From the NCBI GenBank assembly GCA_963556255.1, contig OY744607.1:50996712-51060711 (forward strand): a stretch of DNA of 64,000 bases, read 5' to 3'. The stretch is from Allolobophora icterica (taxonomy: Eukaryota > Annelida > Clitellata > Crassiclitellata > Lumbricidae). The notes under the pieces are model-generated. The model saw nothing but the letters and a program-made list of their open reading frames with translations, had not been told where the DNA came from and made no database searches. This document shows, in pieces, positions 33,601 through 46,200 of the stretch; the stretch's first letter is position 1, and every line of letters begins with the position of its first letter. The position numbers were made by a program, and so were the translations under genes.

Positions 33601-36344
33601 ATGGTTTTATTTTTATGATCGATTGTAACTTCTATCACACTGCTGCTGTCTAACACACAAGGCGTCGACGGCTGATGGTGAACCAAATCGATAATCAGGT
33701 CAATAGTCATAAGTGGACTAATACAGTGAGACAGTGCAAGTATGAATACGACAATATTCCCAACTCAGCTCCAATGTCCTATGCATGTACAACATATGGA
33801 GCCCATATGTAGGACGTATGAGCGGGCGCCTTATAGGCTGCCAAGATGCTTGTTAATTAAAGATCTGGATAATTGTACCATCATGTTTCAATGTAACCTA
33901 CTGCCGTTTGTCAGAGAGCTTGTCGATAAACACGAATATTATTATTACTATTATTTGTAGGACACATTGATTCCGTATGTAGGACTAGGACTATGGGCTC
34001 CATATGTCCTACATACGGAATCCATGTGTCCTATATATGGGCTCCATATGTCCTACATATGGACTCCATGTGTCCTACATATGTAGGACATATTGAGCCT
34101 ATATGTAGGACATAATATATGGAGCCCATATGTAGGACACATGGATTCCGTATGTAGTACATATGGAGCCCATATGTAGGACATATGGAGTCCATATGTA
34201 GGACATAATTATGGAGTCCATATGTAGGACACATGGAGTCCATATGTAGGACATATGGAGCCCATATATAGGACACATGGATTCCGTATGTAGGACATAT
34301 GGAGCCCATATGTGAATATTTTTGTTATATTCTCAATGTGTCATCAACATATGACCTCATTACCATTAGAAGTTTCTCTATTGTGTAAACGAATTTCATT
34401 TGGTCAGCTACGATTGTCTTTGGTCTTCCCTTCAACATTTTGCTCAGTTATCATAGTTCATAAAATATAATCTATTGGGCAGCTGATTAGTTTATTGATT
34501 ACTAGCTGGTTTACCTGGCGTTGCCCGGGGTTATAAGTTTCAATCCCTGTAGCGAATAAGCAAAAAATTTAGGTATAAGTTTCAATCCCTGTAGCGAATA
34601 AGCAACAAAAGTTAATGTGAAGTGAAATCCCTATGGCTGCGCCATCTGGCAAATCTTTAGAAATGCGTGCCGGTGACAGAGAATTGGCGGTCGAACACAC
34701 AGAATCTTCTCGGGCAGTGCCATCTGGCGGTGAAAACGGGGTACGCGAAGCCTCACACTGGGTGTGTAATGCCCACCCCGAGACAGTAGTGAAGGTTTGG
34801 AGTGAAAAGGTCCAAAGCTGTAGAAATGCATCGCGGTCAAAGATCGCTGTGACAGACAGACAGACAGAGTCTTCTCTTTATTTATATAGATTGATTAAAG
34901 AATTGATCAGTGAATTGATTGATCGATTGATTTTGTTTCTTCTTATAGATGCAGATCATGCGGCTGAGTTTCTTCGTGAAGTTGGATTCAGCAGCTTGAC
35001 GCAAAGTAAGTCGCCTTCATCTCTTCGACCCCATTTATCCAACTACCCTATCTATTGAATATTCAGCAGGTTGAGTTATTATCATTTATCATGTCATAAC
35101 TCATTTCAGCTACATTCTCTTACTTCTGAACTCATTGTTATATCTGGAGATAATGAGGTTCTGGCCTTATGTAGTGACTTCTGGTGGGCTGGTCTTTGGG
35201 CACATATAGGACTGTGAACTGGCCAACAATGGTCCTTGGGAAGAGAATGGGCTGTGAGCTGGCCACCAACTGGGACCAGGTATGTGATGTGGAACCACCT
35301 GAGGCAAGGAAGCTTTTTGCTGTATGGGGATTGATTGTCTTGTGTTGATTGCAGGTGACAAAGGCGCTGATCCGGAACTATATGCATTGCTGACGATTAA
35401 CCAGTTGGCGACTGTTAAGAAGCGCCTAGAGACAGTGCGCTCACGAGCCAAGTCCCATCGACCAGACGTGAGAAACATCTTCTCCGAGCACCAGACCGAT
35501 GGAGCAGTGCTCCAGTCAATGCAGGAGGTCGTCCACATGGCTGGACAACAGAGGGCTAAACAAAAAGAAACCAAGGTCAGGGTCTTTTTCCACCTAGTAA
35601 CTGGAATGGCAGCTGTGTTGGGGAGATAGTCAAGTCAATTCTTGTTGAATTTCGGATGTTAAGTGTAAAGTAGGGGGACGTTTAAGTATTACATTGGCAT
35701 GGCCCCCATGTTGTCAGCTGTTGTGCAGAATTAAGCTGTGGTTGATGGAGTAGAGTTGATGGAGTGATTTGGGGTTAATTGGAAAGGCGAAAGTGTATGT
35801 AGTCCATATGGAAATATCTTAATAGATGTCAGAGATATCTATCAGCTGGTGGATGATGGATTAGTGGAAAGGCAGGTGGGAGTGGATTAAAAGTGGATGT
35901 AGTTGAAAGGGAGATTTCTGATCTTTTTTGTGACTTAGGGTCCGGCTGATTCTGGGAAATCCCGAGAAGCAGAGCCAACATCAGACGCTGGAAAATCAGA
36001 CGAGATCTACATTCCACCACCCGACTATCCGTCCATAGGACAACACATTATCCAAGCTGGTTAGTTGGCTTTGCAACATCACAAGAAACTGATGACGTTA
36101 CGATGGTGATGTTGAGGACGATGATGATGACGATGATGATGATGAGGACTGGGTGGAGAACAATGACAATGAGGACAGCGATGATGACTTAGGAGGACAG
36201 TTAGTGCTTTGTCATCAATGTGGGTTTTGAAGAGTTCAGAACTACTGTTCTCCTACAGGGCCTTACTCATGTGTGTGACACTGTGTGTTTTGTCTTTGTG
36301 TGTGTTTGTGTGTGTGTATGTGTCTCTGTTTGTGTTTGTGTGCA

Positions 36345-36413
<69 letters not shown>

Positions 36414-39400
36414 CTTTCCAGTCAAGATGGTAGAAATTGGCAAGAATGATTGAAGTGGCGTAATGCTTTGGTTATGCATGTCTAGTTCTGGTCACAAATT
36501 GCAATGTTTGTCATATACCCTACATGACTCTCTAAGGGGAGTTTTGTTGATTTAGACAACAAAAGAAGGGCAGTGCATAAAACCAGACCAACACAAAGGT
36601 TTCTAACTATAAATGGTGTGACAGCCTCTAGGCATACTTAAAGACCAGAAACTGTTAAATGAATTACTGAACCTTTTAGAAATATTTAACCAGTATTACG
36701 TGAAGACTGCATGTGAAAACTTCATCTGCAAATGCTATAACAAGAGAAGTTTTTACGCAGCAACACTGACAGTATGAATAGTATTTTGCTAGACGTGTAA
36801 TTATAACGAGTTGCCATAGACATGCCATGTGGTTTAGAATTGTCCGTTTGATTAGAACAGCCAATATCTGACTTTCTGCCGACCTCTTTATCAGCTTCAG
36901 AAATTAAGTCTGCCTAGCACAGCCCACAAGACAGACAGACTAGACTGATCAAGTTCAGTTCAGTTTTCGTTCACATAAAAATTACCAACTTATCAGTCCT
37001 GGTAATCGTTTGGCAATGTAGATGCGAAGCAATTGGAAACTCAATTAAAAATATGTTGTCTGCTGGTCTCGTGGGGTCACTCGCACGCAAACACTCGACT
37101 CTTAGAACTTTCCAAATCAGTAATCAGTTTTTGTCAACAGCATCTGCAACCTCACAGTTTGTGTTTTCACTTCAATGATGCTGATTACGATCCTGTTGAT
37201 GAAGATGATGATGATGATGATGAAGATGATGATGAAGATGATGATAATGATAAAATAGTGATGATCAGAAACGCGGTTGAGTGAAACTGCATCTGACTAC
37301 TGACCAGTTTCAATATTTTCTTCCAGGTATTGGAATGGTCCGACCCACATCTCCGAATCTTCTCTCACCTCGAGACAAGACCAGGGACGTGGAATTGCCT
37401 GGATCTGGAAGACTCTCTCCATCACCACCTGTATGTACAGCAAGCATTTCCATTCACATCAGACGCAGCAGAAACTGAAATGTTAATGAGTTGAAAGACG
37501 TTCAGTCCAGAGAACGTTCGTCGGACAGATGAACGTTTTCTGCTGAGCATTTGATTACCTGTTTATTAGGGTGGTCCACGAAAATAAAGTTCAAGCTAGA
37601 AGCCAGGACACCCTCTCAGTTTTTTAGACCTGTCAGTAGTATTATTGAGATAAAATTTCAGCTTCCTATTCCAACTAGAAGACGGTGCTCACTGACATAT
37701 AAATATTACCATATAGTAGTATTTGCTGTAAACCTTGATGCCGTATAACTTGGTCAACATTTGTCATGGAGATGAGCTTGAAATAGTTTCTGTTGTGTTA
37801 TCATACTTACTTACTTACTGGTACTTGGAATAAAAAAGCGTACAGTTCTTGTTGAAGGTCATGGTGCCCACTTCCTGTGTCTGTGGCAGACATGTTTTCA
37901 GAAGTGAATTTTTACATTACAATTGCTGCAGCGCTTGGCTGTGATCCTTCTGCCCTGCCACTTTGAACCATCCACGGAGTGCGTAAGAAAGCCAGGATAC
38001 AGCATGCTGAAGCTGTAAGATCTGAATTTGTACCAGATTAGCCACTGGTACTACACTGGGTTGGGAAAACCCTGCCTAAGATCTTTGGAGCAGGAAATGT
38101 CGACCGCTTGCCAGTGCTGGTTTCAGGTGGTGGTGTTATAAGCTCCTCTTTGAGCCCAAATTAGCCTTATGTCACAGGATACAATGAATTCGTGGTCATT
38201 CATTTTCTTCTGAAGTTGTGAAAACTCACAGTTGACAAAGTTCAAGCCTTGAGCTTTGATACAATGTCTGTGAACACTGGGCATTTCAACGGAGTGTGTG
38301 TTCTGCTGGAAGACAAATAGGCTGAGAGCTCCTGTGGTTGGCCTGGCGTCATCATGAAAAGGAATTGATTTTAGCCAAAGTATTCACCTTGTGCTGCAGT
38401 CCATCTGTTCACCATAAATCCCAATCTTCAAGAGATTTAAATCTGCTGGGAAGGTGTGAGACGTGTCAACTTCCGAGGACTAGAAGTCATATCCGGCACT
38501 GAAGCCCCCATGAAACAGCATCAGTTTTCTCAAGGAGTTTGCTGAAAGAAAGTCCGATTCAGAGATCAGAGACAACTACCAAGAGCTCATTGAGCTGACA
38601 GTGGTTGTCCTTGGACGTCAGCCTTCAGTAATTCATTGGAGAGCCTCTGGGTCAATTGACCATGGACATTGGATGGCCAAGTTACTGTATGCAATCAAAA
38701 TCGATCTTTCTCGCGATCAATCTGATGTATTCATGAAGAAACTCAGTTTATTTGATTTTTGAACTTTGGTGTCCTGTTTACGCAAAGGCATGGACAAAGG
38801 CCCCTTGCTGCTGAAGCTCCAAAACAAGATCTGTCACTTTGGATTGGTCTAGGATAATATGAGTCTATTGACTGTGAGATCAGCATTGCTGCCAGGAAGG
38901 TCCTAGAAAACCACTTGTGGTACCTTTCAGATGAGGCTGTAGTTCCTATAACAGATAAAGTGAAGACTGTCGACAGAATGACTGCAAGGCTAACTTCCTG
39001 TAACAGATAAAATGAAGATTGTCGACAGAATGACTGCAAAGCCTGATGAAAGGAGGTGAGAGCTGATGCTACGGTACTGAAGGAGGGGATTTGGGGTGAC
39101 TTTACAAAGCAGTGAAGATGAGTGATTCCTTTGTTACACTTCCACTAGAGAAATGGATCCAGAATGAGGATTACAAGCAAGGTAGAGAGATAATTCAGCA
39201 GACTTTGATAGTGGTGAATGACGCGGCTGAGAGGGTGTGAAGTTGTTCGATGAATTCTACCGATTCATCACCAATGATGAAGAAGAAAAGCAGTTTCTTC
39301 TCCAAGTGGTCAAGGCAAATAGGAAAGCTGTTCTCACTCTTGTTGAGTTTGCTGTTGATGCAGTGCTTGCAAAGCCTTGCAGTTTGTAGAGTCAAAAACG

Positions 39401-39971
39401 GTAACGGGTGTTGAAATTATAAAACAAGAACAATCGACATTCGATATGCATGGATTGGACGATGTTTTTTGACATTTTTGGACATTTCCAATTCATTAAA
39501 CCTACTGAAATTTTACAGTTCCATCTGGCTAACTGTTCTTGTATCAAATATGTTGTCAAATTACAGTAATATTTGATCTATCTTGAAATAAAATGCATTT
39601 GTATGCTCGACACATTCATTTCTGCAATTAATGTCTATTTATCGGTATACGACAAAGTAACACAGTCCGTGAGCATCGTCTTCCAGTTGGAATAAGAAGC
39701 TGAAATTTTGTCTCCATAATACTATTGATAGGTCTAAAAAACTGAGAGGGTGTCCTGGTTTCTAGCTTGAACTTTATTTTTTACCATGTATCTGTGAACC
39801 ACCCTACTGTTTATCTTTGATGTTTGATGCAGTTGACGGGCATTCATGTAAAGTTCCAGGTACAGCTTGATGATGATGATGGTGATGGTGATGTTGATGA
39901 TGATCATGATCATGATCATGATCATGATCATGATCATGATGATGATGATTGATGATGATGATGATGATGAT

Positions 39972-40047
<76 letters not shown>

Positions 40048-43000
40048 TGATGATCATGAGATAATGATGATGGTGGTGGTGGTGGTTATGGTGATGATGA
40101 TGTATGGTGATGGAGATAATGGATGAGGATAATGACAACTTTTGTGGTGATGACGATGACGAGGATGACGATGTTTTTCTTGTGTGTCGTAGGAGGTTGT
40201 GTTTTCGTATGACGATGGTTCTAGTTTAACTCGGCTCAGTGATCTCGGTAGAAAGGACCTGAAGATGTTGAGTGCTTTAGCTAACATTGAACTGATGACT
40301 GTCTTTGATGAATACAACATTAAATACATTCAGCACAAGTCCAAGAAGAAAGGCAAAGGCAAGTGCATCATATTCCTCTTTGTCGACTTCTTCAGTCAGT
40401 CCTCTTCCTCTTCCTTCTCCTTCTGACCTCCATCCATCCATCCTCCTACTCGTCCTCATCCTCCTTCCTCGTCTTCCTCACATACATTCTTCCTGCTCGT
40501 CCTTCTCGTCTTCCTTCTCCTCTCTCCTTTCTCTTCCTCAGTGACTTGTATTTCTCCTTCCTGCTTCTTTTTCCGTCTTCCATTCTCTTTTGTCCTCTTC
40601 CTTGTCCTTCTCCTGCTTTTTTCCGTCCCACTCTCTCCCTCTATCTCTCCTCCTCGTCCACCTTTTCGTCCTGTTCCTGTTATGTTGTGTTTGATTTGGT
40701 TTAGATCATGGTGTCTATGGCGTTCCACTACAGACTCTTGCCGAGCGAGATCGAAAGAAGTCGAACGATTTCACTGGCAGCAGCGCTCCAGTCTTTCTTC
40801 AAGTGCTGATTGAGTTTCTGGAGAAGACGGGACTTAAGGAGGAGGGCATCTTTCGAGTGCCAGGGGCTGTGGCCCGCATGAGGGTCAGTACAGAATAGTC
40901 TAAGGGTCGGGTAAAATATCTGGGTTCAAAAAGTGAATGAAAACTGTATTGTTCCTAAAAAATCCTTGTTGTCATTACAGTGTGGATATGTACTCTCCGT
41001 TGATATGCCATTCTGCTTAACACGAAGCGGTGTTATGTCCCCACAGCTATTAAGTCTATTAACTCTATTTATTCTATTTAACTCTATTTAACTTTATTTA
41101 ACTCTATTAACTCTGTGCTCTGTATTGGTTATTTCTCCATACTTTTCGGCATTATCCTTTTCATGGTTGGTGTCATTTACACTAGGGGTCAGCCGGAAAT
41201 CGCCTCAGACATTTGCCTCGGCCGAATATCTCGTTTTTTGGCACTATTCGGAAGTATTCGCCTCGGCAAATACTGTACACACAAATAGTTGCTTGTCTAC
41301 CTCACATGCCGGAATTCGTAGGCTCATAATTCAGCTTTGAACTTCATCTAGCATATTCATTTTGAAGAAGAACAGTAAAAAAAAAGCTTTGTATATGGAA
41401 CAAATGGTACTCGGTTCGTACCCAGATCCGGTAAATAGTACATCCAAATACTCAGATTCGGTACTCGCTGAAAAATGTCTACTCGGCTGACCCCTAGTTT
41501 GCACGCTGTGTCATAAGTCATGTCCCACACCAGCTTTGCAATATTAATGAGACCACACATGACTTTGATGATAAGGAGATGATTTTATTGTTATTGTTTC
41601 TACAAATGTTCTAACTGAATGGATTTCGATTTAAGAAGAGTGCGTCATATTTGTTAGAGCATCTCAAGCAGACGATAAAACAGCCTTCTTGTGACCTACC
41701 AAATCTTTATTCTGCACTGAAAAAAATGTACAGTCTTTCTCAGTTTGTTCTAGAATGAAGACCATCCTCCAGTTTCTGATCTTCCTCTCATTCATTTTCA
41801 TATCCTAATGCTAAACTGTAAATGTGATTGGACCTCTGAATAGTGCCGCTCAACTAGCAATGTTAAACCGAGTTGCTGTCTGTGCTAGCTTATACGATGT
41901 TAACTATGCAGATGAAAATGGCTGCTTTAGAGCCAAAGCCTTGTAGAGCCATCATCATCACCTGTGGTCTATCATCATCACCTGTTGTCTGTCAGTGCTG
42001 GTCTAACATGAGATGGTCTAACTTGAGATGGTCTAACATGAGATGGTCTAAAACGAGATGGTCTAACATGAGATGGTCTAACTTGAGATGGTCTAACATG
42101 AGATGGTCTAAAACGAGATGGTCTAACATGAGATGGTCTAACTTGAGATGGTCTAACATGAGATGGTCTAACATGAGATGGTCTAACATGAGATGATCTA
42201 ACTTGAGATGGTGTTACATGAGATGGTCTAACTTCAGATGGTCTAACATGAGATGGTGTAACATGAGATGGTGTAACATGAGATGGTCTAACTTGAGATG
42301 GTCTAACATGAGATGGTCTAAAACGAGATGGTCTAACATGAGATGATCTAACTTGAAATGGTCTAACATGAGATGGTCTAACTTGAGATAGCCTAACATG
42401 AGATGAGGTGGAACTGATGTTGTCTGTTGGTAGGAACTTCGTCAGGAAATTGACGCCAAGTGGCCTCGCGGAAAGTTCACCTTTGACGGGATTCCAGTTA
42501 ATGACGCCGCTGGGCTGCTGAAGCAGTTCTTAAGAGACCTTCCGGATTCTCTTCTCACCCTGGAAAAGATGGATGCCTTCCTCAAGATCCTCGGTTTGTA
42601 TCCAGTGAATGGTTTAACGGAACACAATGGAAATTGGGCATTCATTTCAAGTCTCAATGTCTCGTGCTTATAAAAACAAATGGCTGCACGCTATCTCATG
42701 AGCAAGGTCGTTGATTTCTTTCTTCATGTTTTGGTTCCTACGGATAGATCCATAGTTCCCAATGGCTCTGAGTAAGAGTTTTATCATTGGCTGGGGCATC
42801 GATTGATTGTAATTGGACATTTATATAGCACCACTCAAAGAGCAAAACAAATTAGTCTATATGTATATTTAATGTCATTTTGAACTAGACTCTGACATCA
42901 GTTAGCAAAACAATGCACAGGAAACTGGAAGAGTCACCAGTGATGGGCCCACACACACACGTGGAACCATCCAACGGATTCCTGTAGACAACTGAAAGAG

Positions 43001-43188
43001 CATCATTTTCAGTCTCTGGACCAAGTTTGCTTGAATAAGTGATCATCTGTCCTTAAAGACTTGTCTGATGACTTATTTGATCATAGGGGACACAATACTA
43101 TCTTATTATTATTATTATAATTTTTTATTAACCCAAGGTAGATACGATCCCTCAGGTGAGAAAAAAATTGTCAGGAGACAATTATTAA

Positions 43189-43257
<69 letters not shown>

Positions 43258-46200
43258 TACTACTATGAATAGTTTAAACACACACAAAGTCGCACAGAAT
43301 TGGGAATATGAGGCAGGGTTAGTCAATCGCCAGGTGAAAAGCAGTTAGATATCCAGACCTCTGAAAGCCATTTAGAAATAGTGAGTTTTGAGGCATCTCT
43401 TGAGGGAAGAAAAAGAGTTGGATCTGAGACATTGTCTGCTTCTATGACTTCTTTATTTTGTCAAGGGCTTTTACCCGTTGAAATGTTTCTGCAGTTCCAA
43501 AAGATTAGTTTTAGGAAATCTGTTTTGAATTGCTATGACTTAGTTTCGATTCTGGTGAATTCTTTTAGACATACCTGATGAGAAGAAGCGTCTGTATGCG
43601 CTGAATCTCCTTCTCATTATTCTACCTCAGGTTAACAGAGATTCATTACAGGTGAGTGATGGTGCTGCATTTTGTCAGCTGTTATTTATTTAGTTATTTA
43701 TTTATTACAAACATTTTTAACGTGCGCAAAGTCACACAGAAATGCGAATCTGAAGCGATAGCCCGATAGCGCATTGGATAACATCTGGGGTAGAGTGCGA
43801 GAGGTACAGAGATCGAGTCCCATAGGCGGACATGCTTTGTAGGCTGCAATTTGCGCCGTGTATTTCAGGCTGTCTGTTCTGTTAGTAGTTAAGGTTTATC
43901 GCATAACTTGTACATGTACAGCGCAGTGCGTTTGCAGGCGCTTAATTAAAGAATAAATATTATTATTATATTATCTTCAATAATCGTACATGTTGTTAAG
44001 ATGATTAGATTTGAAATCTGGTGGTTCACCTTTTGCTATTTCTGGCCAGCTTTAGAAAACCGATCATATTTAGCGTTTTGCTTTCGATGGCACGTCACTC
44101 GTGTCTGATTAAGAGCTTTGATTAGTGATTTGCAATTAGAGATTTATGATTAGAAAGGATTGAGTCATAAGGTGATTATTGTTTGAAATGTTTCTGTGTT
44201 TTCTTGGCAGCTGCTTCTTGGCTTCTTACGGAAGATCGTCAATGAGCCGGGCAATCTAATGACGCTGAGTAATGTTGCGATGATCATTGCTCCGAATCTC
44301 TTTGTCGTTCGATCAGCTGGAGCTGGTCAGGTGAAACCGGGCGACATAGAAGCTGAACTACAGATGGCTGCGAGGACGTCAGAGGCGGTCACGATGTTGA
44401 TTAAGCTCCAGGATGACTTTTGCACTGTATGTTCAGCTGTTGGTGATTTCTCATCCATTTTCCTTGGTGTTTTATGATTAATGCTGGAATCGAGTGATGA
44501 GGTGGAGTTAAAACTTGGGTAGGTGGAAGCTGAGATCTCTGGCACGGTGTTGATGTTCACATGTCGGTAGCTGCCTTCTTTCTCACGTCTATGTATTCCT
44601 TCTGCTAAACAGAATTTCTGCTTTAAGTCTAGATTTTGAGGGTGCAACGAACATGTAGTTTGTGTGTGTGTTTCTCTGCAGGTTCCACAGTCTTTGCTTG
44701 CACAAATTCGACAGAAGAATGAAGCCCGAAAGACGGTCTGTATAGACATCATGTCTTCTCTATCTTTCTATATGTCTGTCTGTGTGTCTGTCTCTCTGTA
44801 CCTTTCTGTCTGTGTGTCTGTCATTCTGTCTCTCATTATGTCTGTCTGTCTGTCATTCTGTCTCTCATTATGTCTGTCTGTATGTCTGTCATTCTTTCTG
44901 TTTGTTTGTGTGTCTTTCTGTGTGTTTGTCTGTGTGTCTGTCTTTGTGTCTGTATGTCTGCAATTAAATTATTCTAATTATGTGGTTTTGTAATCTCCAG
45001 TTGGTTGTTGATTGCTTTCAATTCCTGCTTAGTGAGTAACTATAAGAGATACATAAACGAGATTTCTCTTGGAAGGCCTCATGTGTGTTTTTGCTGTTGA
45101 ATACCTTCTGTTATGTTGTTGATGTGTCTTTGTCTCTCTTCTGTCTGTTTTCTTGACTGTTTATCTGTGTCTGTTTCTTGTGCAGAAGATCAACCTTCCT
45201 GTCATTGGCCGCCGTGATCGCTCAGATGCCTACAGACAAACCCCGACGTTTGATCGCGTAAGACCAACTGCGGTTCATCATAGATTCTTCTTTGCTCTTC
45301 CTATCTCATAGAGCCAATCTTAAATGCTGTTTTGACGGTTGAATGACTGCTTCACAGCCAATGGATAATTACTATTGTTGAGATCATCCGAGGGCAAGAA
45401 ATATGACCTAACTAAGAAGTTAACTTTTCTCTATACTACACTATCGACCCTAGATTGAACGAGTGATTGAACAAATCAGTCAATCAATCAATCAATTTCG
45501 TTTATTCTCAAAATCAAGCTGACAAAGTCGCAGCTTGTAACAGATTACAACTAATTATCATAAGTAATGGTTCTTAAGTAATTAGGAAATTATCAATGAA
45601 CAAAGAAAAGAATGGATGAAGAAAGAAATGATTGAACGAATGAATGAACAAACGAATGAATGAGCCACCGAGGATGTAGTTGAGTTCAACATGCAGTTAT
45701 CAGATCGACATTGTTTTGCGTAGAATTCAGGCGCTCATATCCAAGTGAGTCTGGAGGATTCATCCAATGAAGCAACCATCCCAATCACGGATCTGACGAC
45801 ATCTAATGACGTCATCAACCAAATGATCCTGACGCGCTCACCCAAGACAAACCGAAGAGTCTTGTAAGACATTTCATGGTTTTTGTTGCTGTTACTTGAA
45901 CAACTTGAAGGAATTGTTGATATAAAGAAGAGAAAACAATGAAATGATTATCATGGATATGACCACGTCCAGCGATTGAAATGATCCTGACTCGATAACT
46001 CAAGCCTTGTAAGACCTTTCATGAGAAAGGCCTTCTATGACCTATTGTAAGACATATAATTAATTTTCGAAATCTTATAAATATGATTGCTGATATCATT
46101 TAACATAATTTATTAGCAATCTTACCCAACGCCTGTGTGAGGTTATATTAAGTGTCATCATACGTATGTACAAACATTGTACATACATACATACATACAT

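Noticed and set aside
41995..42405. CRISPR-like or coding repeat in the 15-bp array
   Set aside because: Contiguous minisatellite units without spacers; its open frames have no start context or domain and it lies in an intron.
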